Source of the DNA: Dromaius novaehollandiae
Taxonomy: Eukaryota > Chordata > Aves > Casuariiformes > Dromaiidae
Assembly (NCBI RefSeq): GCF_036370855.1
Contig: NC_088113.1
Span: forward strand, 20,170,501 to 20,234,500
DNA: 64,000 nt
Reading direction: 5' to 3'
This document shows, piece after piece, positions 21,001-34,689 of the stretch (positions within the stretch are counted from its first letter, which is position 1; each line of letters starts with the position of its first letter). A program made the position numbers and the translations under genes. The notes under the pieces were generated by a model, which saw only the letters and a list, made by a program, of their open reading frames with translations, was not told where the DNA came from and ran no database searches.

Positions 21001-23843
21001 GCTCGCCGTGCCCTCCGCCCGGGCCCGGTGTATGTCGTGGAAAGGACCTTGGGCTGGAGGAAGGGGGTTATGTGACCCCTGTTGACTTCACTTGATCAGC
21101 TTATAGCTTGCTTACCTTGTCTAGACGACGCAGTAATAGGTTTACGGTGATCCTGGGGAATACAGATGTTTTGGCTGTATGGCCTACTGCTAATACCCAA
21201 GCAGCTACAAGATCAGACTGGAAACATTTATCATAAATAGCTTTGTGTCATGAAACTGAAACTTGCTGAGGATTTTCCTGTAGGAGAAAGTGGGCTCCTT
21301 GCCTCAGATTGTGTAGACCAGGGTGGTGTGTCATATCCAAAGGAGAAGATGCAGCAAAAAATGTTTTTCCTGTAATTTAAGTTTTCCCAGGAAGGGAGCA
21401 AATACAAGAGAGAAGGCCTTTTCATATTCTAGTTGTTTCAACAAAATCTTGTAAGTAAGAAGTTGGATATGTGGTGGGACTGTGCAGACGAGCTGAGCTG
21501 TTGTTACGCGGCAGCAAAAGCTGGCACAAAGCCCTGGATGCTAGAGTCTCCGTTCCTGCCTGGAACCTGCACGCTGAAGCGTCATCTTGGAGCTTCCCAA
21601 AGCGGCACGAGTGTGGGTGCACGTTATCGCGTTAAACCAGCCTTTTAAAATGCCACTTGATTGCAGGAAGTAATCTTTACTGACAGGTGGATAAAATATT
21701 CTTAGCTTTCACTATTACTGTCATCGCTATTGCAGCCATGATCCAGGTGAGTGAGTGAGATTTTCTTCCCCCTCATTTTGGGCTAGAAAATTCTCATGGC
21801 TGCTTTACAGACACGCTTTAGGCATCTGTAGGAAGCAGTACCACAGCTGTTGAGCAGCCCAGAGGGGCAATTTAGGAGTAAAGAATATTAGATCCAAACA
21901 AACTGCTGATCCAAGGGGATATTTTTTCAGTTACCTGCGTGGCGGCTTTTTTTCCTTGTAAGTAACCAGAAGAAATGCTAAGACAAAATTCATATCATGA
22001 CAACTTTTAAGATTTTGAACCATGCTTTTATTCTGTCTTAGAAAAAAAAAATTTCTAAGCAAACTTTAAGATGATCTTGTGTTGAAACCTTTGTTCTGAT
22101 TTAAAAGGTGGTGGATGTGAATTCTCATTAAAATGTTGGCTGCGGTAACAAAGCACCTTCCGGCACAGTTCTGTAGGACTTTTTTCCAGCATTGGCTTAG
22201 AGAGAAGATTCCTCCCAGTAAGGGGAAGAGGATTTCCACTTCCTGTGGAATTCTGTTTTATTTATTCCCCTGGCCAAATACTGAACATGCGAAGCTTGCT
22301 CAGCTTTTGAAACCTTGTAAAATAGTGTGTTTTCTCTTTATATTGGAAGCAGCATAGCTCTTTATCTCCTGCCTGGATTTCCTGGTGGAAAAAAGAACAA
22401 ATGGTCAGTTAAAGAGTGACATTTCTAACACTATATCCTCCTCTAGTGAAGACGTCTTTGGCTATGTCCTGCCAGCTTTATAGTATCAGCAGCGTCATGA
22501 TGTAGTTTTCACTGGTTTTACATGAGAGTCAAATGTAGTTGTTCTTCACATTGTTTTCATCTGCATTGCAAATATAAGACAAAGTAAATTTTCAAAACAG
22601 AAGGAAAAAAAAGCCCACAAATTGGGTATTAAATAACACCGAATGCAGAGACATGCTGAGTTTAAAAAAGGGGGGAGAGGGCTTTTTTTTTAAATAGCTC
22701 TTTTTTTCAGAATACAGTTCAACTCCCCAGGGCATTATCTGTGGTATACCGAGAATATGCGGCATGCATTCAGCCAGTAGGGCTTTTCTAGGAAATAACA
22801 TTTGAATATGTATCTAAAGATATTGCAAAGTATTCAGTATGTCAGAAACCTATAGTAGGTATGGCATTTCCCTTATTCCCTTCACTCTCTTACATACACT
22901 GTTTCATGTACCAGAAGAAGCCATTTACATATACAATACCATATTTAAGAGATTAACCAGAATTTGCTTTCTTTTTTTTTTCTCCTTGTTATGTAAACAG
23001 TACATTGCTTTGAGAAATGACAATAATTAGGACAGAAGTGGGTGAAAATTAACATATTAATGGAAAGAAATAGAATTATAGAAGGTGGAGATAAAAATTA
23101 TATCCACGTGGACAGTCATTTCCAAATTTATAGTGGGTGGATTTCCTTAGGGAATAGCAAATACTCTATTTTCACCTGCCATATTTTGCATATTGCACTT
23201 TCATTTTGTTTGGAGGAGGAAATACCAACACAGCTGCTATGCGCATTCTTCTGGCAAATTAGACCCTTGGGCTGTCAATACTGCACGTATCCCTTGAGTC
23301 TGCTTTCAGTGCACTTCCAAAGAGATGACATGAAGAAAAGACTCAAAAATGTCAGAATGACTTCAGATAATTCATCATCTTCCAGTCCGGCAAAATATGA
23401 TTAAAAAGAAAAGTCCATGAAGGACTGTGCAGTTGAATTGAAGCGTGACCCTCACAAGCCTCCTTAAGACTCAGTGTTTTGCACCTTTCTGTATTTCTCT
23501 GCCCATGCCATAGCGGTATTTAGGCTAATTCATTATAGTAAATTAACATAGCAGATTGTCAGCTGCCTTTATTTCCTCTTTAAAAAGTATTAGACAATGT
23601 GTGTTGATGGCTGTTGCTTAATGTTTGTGTACTGGCTTTTCCAAAAGTTTCTCTGATGAAGGTACTCGAAGTTCTTAGCTTTAATCATGTCGTATGAGTA
23701 CATGGATTAAAAAAGGTTTAGATGGTTACGAGGTGAGAATATACTTTCACAGTGAAATAATTGAATAGTGAGATACTGAGCAGGGAGGCTGACCGTGCTG
23801 GGGTGTTCTGCGAGTAACCTCTGTTTTGCTTGCTCTCTTGCAG

Positions 23844-24019
23844 TCAACGAGTTCACGGTGATCAGAAAGAAGTTCAAGTGCCCCTACTGCAGTTTTTCAG
23901 CCATGCACCAGTGCATCCTGAAGAGACACATGCGATCCCACACGGGAGAAAGGCCCTACCCGTGCGAAATCTGCGGGAAGAAGTTCACGCGCCGCGAGCA
24001 CATGAAGCGGCACACCTTG
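23844..24019 (+). CDS. ZBTB46: ZBTB46 exon E: canonical zinc fingers 1 and 2
   Basis: The acceptor cttgcag ends at 23843 and the donor gtaagg starts at 24020. The exon enters in phase 1, completing the Leu codon started by exon A (SLS-L-NEFTV), and leaves in phase 0. It encodes [15 protein letters not shown] and the first C2H2 finger, a classical linker (HTGERPYPC), and a second finger with recognition helix RREHMKR ending HTLV into exon F. This matches the human protein closely from memory. The two fingers form the sequence-specific DNA-binding unit of the repressor. Skipping this exon and the next in favour of exons B to D would replace the whole DNA-binding domain. Confidence 0.95.
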
Positions 24020-27000
24020 GTAAGGAGGCCCCGCCGAGGCAGCCGGCGTGGGGGGCGGTTGGAAACGGAGATGGTCTGTGCAGGTTAAAGATAACGGGAG
24101 CTTCCTGCGATTTAGGTGCGTGTTTTGCCTTCCCCTCCGGGGCTCCTCTGAGCCGCTGCAGCCTCCCCCGGTGTCGCGTCCCCCGCTTCGCCGGGTGCCC
24201 ATCCCGAGCTGGGCGCTGCCCCGCGTCTCGCGCCGCTCGTTCCTTCCTGTCGCCTCGGGGCTGGGAGGAAAAATAGCGAAGGCTGCATAAAAAGGAGGTT
24301 TTTCAGTAGGTCAAATGATTGAGTACAGAAAGTTTTAAAAGGCTATGTCTCTCGCACAGGAAAATTCAAGCCAAAGCTACTCTAGTCTGACAATACTTAA
24401 TGATCAAAACCAATGCTACGTTTTATTAAAACCTCCTTGCTATTCAAAAACCTAGTAGGAGGCTGGTTAATGGCATATCAGGCTTTTTAAAACTTCTCCA
24501 TAAATAACATTTTCAAGCCAATTTTTTTTTTCACGGTAGAATTAATTTACCGTTGTAAAGTGGTTTCTCTAAGCTTTGGTATAGATGTGATAGTGTGTGG
24601 AAAACCACATCATTTCTATGTAATTATTATTATTATGTCATTATTTCAGTAATGCACACCAGTAAGCTCTATTGCCCCTCTAATTAAGCCTGTAGAGAAA
24701 ACAAGTTCTTCATTAATACTAGGGGCTGTACTTGCGCGGCTCTAATGCTGTGAGATATTTAAAACAAAAAAAAATCACGAGAGTGTAGACAGTTTCAGTG
24801 ACTAAGAATTACTTGTTCAGGTCATTTGAATAACTTTATCTATATTTGCATTATCAAATTTTGGATGCAAAATTACCTTAGTGGAGGAGATACGATAGAT
24901 TAATGAACGCTTTCCTGGTTGTAACTCATGAAAAGCCACAAAGCATTTGAGTGCCCTCCTCCTGGCCCTGCAGGCATGTGCCTGCCCTTACGTACCTTCC
25001 TTCAAGGCAGTGTAAGAGCAGTAATGTACCGCTTTCAAGTATAGCAAAATCTGCGAGTTCCTTCTCCTCTTCTAAAAAGCGGCCTCTAAACTGATGAGAC
25101 TCAGCGCGTTTTTACATGCTGTGGCACAGGCAGCAAACTGCGCTGCAGCCTTCAGGAATGAAATCGAGGTGATCTGCAAATTAATTTTCGTTCTCAATTT
25201 CTGCTGCTGGAATCATTCCAGGTCACTGACTTAGCGTGTTGAGTTTGAAGTTCCAGTTCCCTTCTTCATACACAGGGAAGATGAAGTCAGATATTTGTGA
25301 ATGTAGACAGGAGCGGATATATATGTATTTATCCTTCATGTCTGTCTGAATCTTCTTCTCAGACTTCTTGTGTGTCAGGAATTAAACTTGTTTAGAAAAT
25401 GCCAACTAGGTTATGGATTTGTAATGCCAGGAGAAATTCCTGAAAAAAGCGCAACACTGACAGTGACAATTTGCTTTTATCCCAAAGAGAGACCGAGATG
25501 TATCTTGTAATACCTGCACTAAAGAAAAAGGGACTTTCTGATGCTGCAACTAAAAGAAACTAATTTTTATATTTGGATTCAAAAATCTTTCCTTGTGAAA
25601 GAAAACATCACATGGTTGTGTCTTTTTTTCCGTTTTTCCCACTGGATTCTGCTGTACTGTGTCGAACTGCTGCTAACTATCAAAAATTGCTGCAAAGGAG
25701 CCTAACGGTGGGGGTGACTTGTGGAGCCGGGAGCCTTGTGTGTGGCGTTAGGAAGAAAGCCCCAGAAAAGTTTTATTATTACAATTTTATTATTAATCTG
25801 AAGTTTCTGTTGAAATTAAGCTATGAAAAGGGGGATTTTCTTATGTCCAAATGACGTCTTGATCCTCATTTACCGAAGAGGTGCAGTGCAAGCTGTGTGA
25901 AGTGCTTATGGCAAGCGTAACTTCTGCGTTCTCACGCTTCGCTTGTCTGGTTACCTTATTTCCGTTGTGTATGACGCTTTGGGGCTTAATTTTCAATATT
26001 CAGGTAAATCTGCACAGATGAATGCTGGTGTGCATCAAATGAAAATACGTGTTATAAAAATAATGTGTAGACAAAGGAAATAGATTTAACATGCCAAAAG
26101 TCATGTTTCTCTCAGTTCCTTGACTGAGAACCAAAGGCTGAAGGGACTGTTTTAGTTGTACATTTAGCTCAGATTAAAAAAAAATAGTTTTTATGAGTCT
26201 TTGTATAAAATTTGAGTTGAATAGATATGTTTGTGGGGTTTGTTTGTTTGGATATTAAAGTAAACACAAGTTTTGCTTTCTGAAATCTTTGCAGCTGTGA
26301 CACATCTATATTGTCCTAGAGCATAAATTGAGATTTGGAGACCGGTTGCAGTAAACGGCCTGTGTCCAAAAGGAGATGCTACCCCTGTAGTATCGTAAGG
26401 GTTTGCAGCTAGAGGGATGAATTGAGAGTTGCTTGGCTCTAGTTTGAAGTGATTTGTCTCCATGCATGCTAAAACTTTCTTGCCCAGGCTGTTGCAGCGT
26501 CCCAAGCACCCGGCAGCTGCTTAAAAGTGGCAGCCTCAACTCGGAAGGGAAAAGAGCAGTTTCATCTGCTTGCTGAGCGTCTGTCTCCTCGCAGAAGCTG
26601 TTATTTAAGAATCGGCAGTGAGCTTTGCTGCGATCGTCGGTGCGGCGCTGTGCCCGCAGTGTGCCTTGTGCCCGCTGCCGTTCCCGGAGCGCGTGCCTTT
26701 TCCCGGGAAGGGCTGCTGCAGCGCAGCTGGTCGCCCGTGCCCTGCTTGCGGCAGATGCCGGGGCCACGGCGGGGCTCGCCGAGCGGCGGTGGGCCGAGCC
26801 CCGTTTCTGTGCTTAATACTTAGTATTTTGGCAATAAGAGAAGTAGGATTAGTTTCTGTTCAGCTGCATCCAGCAGTAGTGTTCCCTGAGGATACGCTGA
26901 CTAAACCGTCACTGTTGGAAAAGAGGGAGCGAGGTGATCAGTTCACGCTTTTTAACAGATAGTTACACTGTGCGTTATTTTTGGTACCTCTTTTACCATT

Positions 27001-29318
27001 CCTTTTTTATATGGCTCTTTTAGCCCTTATTCTGCACCTTTTAGCACTTTCTATAGCTGTATTCAGCTTTTGATTCTTCAAAGCCATGTTTCTCACAGTT
27101 TAACTGAGTGCTGTGTGTTGAGCCTGTTGGACGGCTTTGAGCAGCCCTGTCCGACAGCGTTTCAAAGCGCTTACATACAGTGTTAAAAAAGAAAAAAAGA
27201 CCAAAAGTCAGCAGTATGGCCTGATACAGTTGGAGAACGTGACGTGGAGACCAGCCCAGAGCGCGGGAAAGCCGTAGCGAGAGAGTCGGAGAAACGCGCA
27301 GGCTTTGAGCGCAGCTGGGGGGTCAGAGAGCCGGAGCGAGCGCCTGCGGCAGCAAGCGCAGAGGGGACAAGGTCGGTCAATTTGTCCTTTTTCCAAATAT
27401 CTGTAGCTTAGCAGGGTATTGGGTGAGAAAAAAGAAACAGCTGGTTAGGTGGAATCCAGCTGCAAGAACAGATTAGCCTGAACGCGGGAGAGGGAACCGG
27501 CCTTGCCGTCGGCTCTGCCCGCTCCGGCCGAAGGTGCGCGGGCCGGGGACTGCTCAAAGAGCGGCCGTGGGGCCTGGGCGCTTTCACGCCGACACCGGTC
27601 TCCGAGAAAGGGCCGGGCAGCCGTCCACGTGCAGACCGCTACGCTCTCACCTGGCAGCTGCTTTCAAACAAAAGGAAGTACTTTTTCACGCAGGGTGTAT
27701 TTAAGTAGTAAAACCTTCCGTACGGGCCGTTGTGAAAATGAAAAGTGTAAACGAGTTCAGAAGAGGATTAGACACGGGCAGCCCATGCCCAGAGGCTCTG
27801 ATAGCTGCTGGTGGCCAAGGTGCATTTTGGGCAGTCCCGGTACGGCATTTCTAGACCCAGAGGCTCACCCTGCCCTGGGGCCTGAGAGCATCCGCAGGCG
27901 CCTGCCGCTTGGCCCTCTCCCTGCTCTCCTTGCTGCAGCTGCAGAAACGGCCCCGTTTCTGCCGGCCTCGTAGATGCATCTCTTTCCAAGACCCGATAGC
28001 CGTGCATCCGAATGCAACGGTACCTGGTCGAAGTAGGTGGTGAACGTCATCGCCCTTTAGCACAAAGGACGCGTTCAGCGGAGGTGCCCGACCCGGGCTC
28101 CGGGCTGCCGAAGCGCTGCGGTTCCCACCGGCGCGGCAGGCCGTGCTTTTTGGGAGAGAAGCAGGTGAAAGCATCACTGAGCAAGTTCCTTGGCTTCTGC
28201 ACGTGGAAAAAACAGCCGGAGACAGGATTCACCTTGGGGTGCTTCTGTCCTCCTCAAAGTATGTCACTTTGGTCACTGCATGGCGAGGTTTGAATCTTGA
28301 ATGATTTCTGGTATCCTGCAGAGCATTTTCCCTCTTACGGCTGATTTTGTATGTGTGGCAGCTCTATTTGCCTGTTATTTGCAGACATAAGATGCAGCGT
28401 GATTTATAGAACAGAAACATTTGTGACAAACCATTTTTCAGCTTCCAGAGTAGTCAGAAATAAGGTTAGAAGTGCATTCAACAGCATTTTTTTTAAAAGA
28501 TAGAGGATGCATTCATTGTGTTGCTGTTCTTTGGTCCCTGATAGCGAAGGGATCAGGAGGGAGACTGCTAAATTAACGTGACATTAACCTGTTTGACAGT
28601 GGGTTGTTCTGGTCTCGTCTATGCAGAGGGCCATTTGGGTGGTTCGTTAGGTTTTCCTCGTGTTGTTGCAGTGCAGTTGAAGATGTGCTCAGCCGTGCTG
28701 CATCTGCAAAGCGTTGGTTCAAAGCAGGCTTTTCTCAGGGGAGGTCAGCCTCGCTCCACCATCAGAAACCTCGCCTGAAGTCATGCAGCTCGTCGTCACT
28801 AGGATTTTTAAATGCAGTTGCGTTTAGCAGCTTCATGAGTGAGAAGCCAGCAGAGGTAATTGCTTCCTTTGACAGATCTGCAGAAAATCTGGTGTTGCGC
28901 TGTCATTGCTACAACTTTCAAACATGTTTCTTGGCAACTTTTAACTCTTGTGTGGTTAAGGTGTTACCTTAAGCTGGTTTGTGACTGTGAAAACTGTAAC
29001 AGAAGTTTTTAGAGTTACTGCGCCCTGGACTAGAAAAAAAGGGGGAGAAAATGTAAGCGATGAGAATTTCATCCCAAGATTACTAGTTTGGTGATGAAGA
29101 GGCATTTCCGAAAGGGTTTTCCATTGTATTACACAGTTGCAGGGTTGAATTAATCATGATGGGTTTAAGTTGCACTGTGAAAGCCCAGGATGCTCTCGGG
29201 TTGCAGTCACGGGCTCCAGTGCTTTTCCTTTGCAGAAAGGTAGGGGAGCGTGTCCTTCCTTGCAGCTCTCGGTTTATCTTTGCTGGCATTAATTTTTCTT
29301 ATTGTTCTCCTTTCCCAG
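24020..29318 (+). other. ZBTB46: ZBTB46 last intron
   Basis: This runs from gtaagg at 24020 to the tttcccag acceptor at 29318. It is AT-rich with GC-richer islands near 24050-24280, 26600-26800 and 27480-28200. A CR1/L3-like fragment lies near 27655-27830. No coding exon is supported. Confidence 0.7.
27655..27830 (+). mobile_element. CR1/L3-like LINE 3' fragment
   Basis: AAAGGAAGTACTTTTTCACG, then a GTATTTAAGTAGTAAAACC segment, then CAGAAGAGGATTAGACA follow the order of the ancient CR1/L3 family 3' coding end (AAGTACTTCTTCACACA ... GGGATTAGACA). The copy is degraded and its boundaries are approximate. Confidence 0.5.
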
Positions 29319-29705
29319 GTCCACAGCAAAGATAAAAAATACGTGTGCAAAGTTTGCAATCGAGTGTTCATGTCTGCGGCCAGCGTGGGAATCAAGCACG
29401 GCTCTCGCCGCCACGGGGTCTGTGCCGATTGCTCCGGCCGCGGCATGGCCGGTCACTTGGATCATAACGGCGGCGAAGGGTCTCCGGATGAGCTGTATCC
29501 TGGCGAAGGCCAGTACATGGAAGACCCAGATGACATCAAAGTGGAGGGAGACGAAGAGATGGGAGACGACGACGACATAAAGTGGAAAGATGACGTAGGG
29601 ATATCACAAGATGATGTGATTTTAGATGACGACAAAGATGTCGACTCTCCGCAGGAGCAGGAGAACTCTGGGGAGAACGACAAGGATTTTACCTGGATTT
29701 CTTAG
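29319..29705 (+). CDS. ZBTB46: ZBTB46 exon F: last canonical exon with acidic tail
   Basis: The exon starts after tttcccag (ending 29318) in phase 0 and stops at TAG 29703-29705, coding 128 residues. It opens VHSKDKKYVCKVCNRVF, which completes finger 2 and gives a third, degenerate C2H2-like unit ending SRRHGVC. Then comes a Gly/acidic tail with runs of Asp/Glu (GDEEMGDDDD, ILDDDKDVD) and the terminus DKDFTWIS, close to the human ending. An IKVE motif in the tail fits the SUMO consensus (hydrophobic-K-x-E), which would suit a repressor. This part is absent from the predicted exon B-C-D isoform. Confidence 0.95.
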   Translation, partial: VHSKDKKYVCKVCNRVFMSAASVGIKHGSRRHGVCADCSGRGMAGHLDHNGGEGSPDELYPGEGQYMEDPDDIKVEGDEEMGDDDDIKWKDDVGISQDDVILDDDKDVDSPQEQENSGENDKDFTWIS

Positions 29706-32700
29706 GGATTTTTTTTGTTTCGATGTTTGTAGGGGGAGGGAGGGCGGGGGAGGAAGGAGTATGTTGGAAAAACTAAGTAGCCTTGTTGTCGTCCACGTGT
29801 GCGAAATAATTTTTGTGTTTTATAAACAAGTCCTTATCTGTACCACTCAGATACTGTATTAGTGAGTGTCGCTTTCGGTGACATGACCTCCTTCCCCTTC
29901 CCCTTGGTGAACAAAACCGGCCGCGTCGGCCCCGCCGGCGGCCCGAGCCGGCTTGCATGCAGGTGCGAGCGGCCCCCGCGCCTTCCCCCCCCGCGTCAGG
30001 CACCGGGAGCTTTGGTCCGAAGCAGGTTTTGGTGGTGGTGGTTCGTTTCGTTTTTTGTTTTTCGGTTTTTCCGAACACCTTTTCTGCGTTCTCAAATCCC
30101 AGCAGCAGTGGAGTTAGGAACTAGTGTTGTGGAAACCGGTTGATTTATATGTCGAGGGCTTCCCCTAATAACACAGGCCTTTTGCAAAGAGTTATTTAAA
30201 GAGAGTTTTTATTATTTTGTATTGTTTTTATGGAGCCAAATAGATCAAAAGGCAAGTCGGGTTACAGCCTTATGAATTCCTCTCCTAAAAGTGGATACTT
30301 AGCTTCCAAAAGCACCATCAAAAAATTACGGCGTTACTTGGACCTACTGGCGTCTCACCCTTGTCCCGTCTTCCAGCCTTGGTTATCCGTGTTTGATGAA
30401 GTGACTGTTGATATTTCCATAAAAACTGTTTATTCTAGAGGACACAGGTAACTGGGTACCTGTTGCTGTTTTCCACAAATGCTTTCACTTTTCTCCTTTT
30501 GGCGTCAGCTACCTTTCTCAAAAATATATGCAAACTGTAGTGAAAAGGAGGCGTTTAGCAAACTGCGGGGTGAACTGTGAAACACAAGAAACCAAGGGGA
30601 AGAAATCCTGACTTTGTGGAAACCTTACTGTTTCTCTGCAGTAGGTTTCAGTGAGGCCGGGATTTTACCTGGGTTTGTTATTCTTCCTTGCCAAGCTCAA
30701 ATTCTCCTTCCTCGTCGGTAGGCATAACAGCTATTTAATTTATCAAGAAAACCTTCAGTCTTAGTTGCACTGCTTCCATGTCAATTTTCCAATAAAACCT
30801 TTTTATAAGCAGCAGGTTTCTCTCCTAGCGCGTCTCCTCACGGAGCCTGAGGCTCTGTCCGGGTAGTCGGATTCGCATCGGCCGCTGCCGCCTTCTTCCA
30901 ACTACACGCAAGCAGCAGCAGCAGAGCCCGTTGCAGGTGGCCTGTTCATGGGAAAGGCTCGTTTTCCCTTTCTCCTCTTTGCTTCTGGTGCTTTAAAAAA
31001 AAAAAAAGGCAGAAGACCTCACTCTTTCCTTGCTGTGGGGCAGTTTCGTACCGTTGATCCTCTGTTGAAGCCGGCCACAAAAGGCAGCCTGTCACCAGAA
31101 AGCCGAATGACTAAAAGGTGCTATTTATTTTCCAGCGGTGGGAAAGGCGATCTCTGGGGGCAGGAGGGGGAAAGAGCTTAAAAGTTCTTGCAGGTGATTT
31201 TTTTTTAAATGAAAAGCATGGTTCCACCCAGCAAAGAAACTAAAAGCAGGATTTAATACACAAAACCCCAGTAAAGCAAATGATCCCTAAGGATTTCAGG
31301 TGGTCGGTGCCCGCGTTTCTGTCTCTGCGGGGAGGTGGGAGCCCGGGAGCGGGTCCGGGGTCCCTGCGGTTCCCGTCTCCCCGCTGCCCTCGGTTCCCCG
31401 TGGGATTCCCGACATCTCTGCGCGTGCTTCTCCCGGTCCCTGGGGGCCACCGCAGCTCCCAGGCTTCTGCTTGGGCAGTTTTGGTGCATGGCAGTAATTC
31501 GGAAACACGTTTCAAAGCCGCTCGGTCTCCTAAAATCTTCTGTTAGCTTAAAGCGAGGCTACGCGGTCACTGGCTCGGCTGCTGCTAATCGCAGGGGCGA
31601 AGAAGTTAAGTGGAACTTACTGCTTTTAGCCAGTAGGACTGGATAACCCTATTCTTTAAATATTTAAAGAATAACGTAGTAGGGTCATAGAGAAACATTT
31701 TTATTAAACTGTAAAAAGCGAATTTTGCATTTGAGCTTCTTGTAAAGCCCTGTTACTGTATTTAAAAAAGATGTAGACAAGACCAGTGTTTTACAATCGG
31801 ACCTTTGTATACTTTTTTCTAAGTCCAAAAGCAATCAGCAGTTGCATCTGTTGTTTCTGGGTCCTGGAGCGAGGTCGCTGTTTCCGTGCCCTGACTTTGC
31901 CTCTCCGAAGCGCAGGCTCTGTATTTATTGCCATTTATCCTGTAAATATGGAGGCGAGGGGGGGGGCGAGGCCCTGTTCCGTGTAGACAAATACGTACAG
32001 TACTTAAAAGATATCTGTAGCTTTGCTTTTTATATATAAAATCTATTTAAAAGACTTAAAGACCCAAACCATTGAAAGCCCCTTCGTTTCTGTGACATTC
32101 CTTCTGGTTTATCTGCTCTGATTCCAGTGTTTGAATCCACCCTCGTGTTTTGGGGAAAAACAGGCAGCGGCGTCGATCCGGAGCTGACTTTTCCTCCCTT
32201 CTCCCTGCCCGCACGCTTCGAGACTCGCTCTCTGCAATCACTTACGGGGCGCTTAGCTTTCCTTCATGTTTGATTTGGAAATATTTTATTTTATTTTATC
32301 TTATTTTTTCCTTTTTTTGATGGTGGGCAGTGAGCCGCCCGGCTTCCAGGAGCGTTTCCTAACAGTGCCGCTTCGAAGCTCTTTGTGCTGAGGGTGCACA
32401 AAGGAAAAAAGGCGAGAAAAAAGGAAAAGCCACACAAAAAGCTAACTTGTCATAATGTTATCATTATAATATAGCACGTGCTTCTATATTACTAACATAC
32501 ACTATATATACCAAATAAAGTCATTCTAATACGTATATTTTAAGTGCTTTGTTTTGAGGGAGGTGTGCAGATTGGGAAATCCTGATCTTTTAGGAGTTAG
32601 CTGTTAAATTTTCACGCTTTGGCGGGGGGGGGGGGGGGGACATCTCGAGGCTTCGGTTTTCGAAGGAAGTGGCGGCTTTGTTTGCTTTGTTTTTGTTTCC

Positions 32701-33008
32701 AAGTGAAACTTTCTCGAAGTCAAAAGGGGGAATGCCCCTTACCCGACTCCATGGGTCCTTCCTGCACTTCGCTGAGCCTTTCGCGCTGCACTGGGCGAGC
32801 TGCCGGGAGCGAAACACCCCGGCGAGGGGAGGAGGGATGTCGACTGCACTGCCTATGCAAGTTCTCCTTTCGCTCTTCTAGCTTTTAAAAACAGGAGCTT
32901 TGCCTATAGTCCCCGAGCCTCGCTGCAGCAGCCTTTAGCGCCTGGTCTTTGTATTTCCCTTCAGGACTTTGTATAGTTCACTGAGATTCCCTTTTTTAAT
33001 TTTTTCTA

Positions 33009-33092
33009 AACATATATATATATAAATATATATATATAATGTGTGTGTGTGTGCGTGTGTGTGTATATATATATCTATATATATATACAGAG
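33009..33092. repeat. TA/TG composite microsatellite in the 3'UTR
   Basis: Alternating TATATA, TGTGTG and TATATA blocks. The flanking TA blocks are self-complementary and could fold into an AU hairpin in the transcript. Confidence 0.85.
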
Positions 33093-34158
33093 TTAGTTTC
33101 AAAAAATAACTCCATTATAGATGAAAAATCAATGCGTTTAGTCTCAATAGAAGTCTTGCGACTAATTTTTTTTTTAAAGTATTCATATATACTTACAAAT
33201 GCTGTTCACCGAATTTCTTTATTAGTCTCAATTTTTTTTAAATATAAAAATGTGCCAGAAATGCAAAGAGCATTTCAGGTCCCGCTGCGCTGTTTCTCGG
33301 GTGGTCGCGGCCGGCACCGCCGCGGCCCCGGGACGGTTTCGCGTTAGGAGGCTTCTCTAACAATTAAGACAAATTAGGTTCTTGCGTCTCCTCCTGTCAG
33401 CTTGATATCTTCAAATACGTCTTTTAAAAAAATCATGAATTATGCCTATTTTTGTATATTATTTCCCTTATGGATAAAGTTTAAGGTCACCGTTAAACCT
33501 CGCAGAGCTGCAGAGTGGTTTTGTGGGGAGGTGAAAAGGGGATGCGTCTAATGAAGGTTTGCAAAGTGACTATCTTAATTTTTATTATTATTATTATTAT
33601 TATTGAAGAACAGTGTTTGGACTGTAAAAGGAATATATTTCATATGAAAAAGCAAATCTCCCTTAGCGTTAGGTCACGTTTTGTTTCGTATCTTGAATTA
33701 TGCCTTTAAATACCCTGCATTTCCAAAGCGAAAGCTGCATTTGGTTGGCTTCTTATATGTATGTTTTGGGAATTTATGACTTTGGATCATGTGTCAAACT
33801 CTTGTGTCTGACAGAGTTGTGTGTTCTGACCTTGCGCGCGGGGGGAGGCTCAGCCCGCGCTCCGGCTCCACCGTGACGCTTCCGACTTTGCACATCGCCC
33901 TTTAGGAAAGAAACTCCATGGAAATGCAAAAACTGGAATTTTTTGCAATATTATTAAAGATAATCTTATTTTAGCTCATTCTGTGACATGTGCAACTCCT
34001 AAGAAAGCCATACTTAATGGTTCTTTTTATTTTTAGATTCTATATTGTGTTCTGAATTTCTGCCTTTTTTTTTTTTTTTGAGTTCTGCATAGTAAGAGTG
34101 CTGTGTGTATGCTTTCATATATATTTATTTTTCAACGTGCTTTAAACCTGTCTACAAA

Positions 34159-34164
34159 AATAAA
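34159..34164 (+). terminator. Likely main poly(A) signal of ZBTB46
   Basis: AATAAA is followed by a T/GT-rich stretch (34195-34220), as expected of a downstream element. Upstream hexamers at 30791-30796 and 32514-32519 could give shorter 3'UTRs, and 34507-34512 a slightly longer one. Confidence 0.5.
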
Positions 34165-34689
34165 ACTGAACAAAAAAAAAGACAGCGTTTGAAGATTGTT
34201 GGTTTTTTTTTTTTTGCTGGGAATATTCTATATTATACTGACTTTATATTAATGATTATAAACCTGTGTTTGTATTGAAAATGTGTTTAATATTTTGGGG
34301 GAGGTGAGGAGGTTTTAGTAACCAGAAGAAGTGGGAGAACATGGCTGTGTTGTACCGATTTGCTGTAAATGTAGTTGGGGTTAAATACGACCGTATTTCT
34401 CGCGGCTCCGCCGGCTCCTGCCTGCCCGGGCACGGGGGGGGCTGCTGGTTCCGATTACTTTGTGACGGGATTTAGCTTAGACCTACTGCAAAAATCGATC
34501 CGTTTCAATAAATGGGGAAATTGCTGCTACCGCGTTGTCTCGGTGCTTTTCTGGGTGGCTCCGGTCGGGTCGGGTCCGTCCTCGGGCGGCGGCGGCGGTG
34601 CCGGTGCGGGGAGCGCGGGCACCACCCAGCTGCAGCCCGCGGCTCTGCAGCCGCCGCGGCACCGGCCCGGGGGGCCAGGGAGCAGCTGC

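Larger units (their letters stand above)
16181..23843 (+). other. ZBTB46: ZBTB46 intron between exon D and exon E
   Basis: This is AT-rich intronic DNA that closes with ttgctctcttgcag before exon E. No exon, RNA gene or long domain-bearing frame is supported. It holds the antisense MIR at 16384-16560 and an 18-bp perfect palindrome at 18041. The stretch about 17880-18240 is unusually AT-rich and CpG-free. It could be conserved noncoding DNA, but I could not test this. Confidence 0.7.
29706..34180 (+). other. ZBTB46: ZBTB46 3'UTR (predicted)
   Basis: About 4.5 kb of mostly AT-rich sequence follows the stop codon. It includes a Pumilio-type TGTAAATA at 31941, a TA/TG microsatellite (33009-33092), an (ATT)n run near 33580-33604 and several poly(A) hexamers. 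A long 3'UTR is usual for ZBTB46 in mammals. The open frames inside are short and lack domains. The true 3' end is uncertain because AATAAA hexamers also lie at 30791, 32514, 34159 and 34507. Confidence 0.65.
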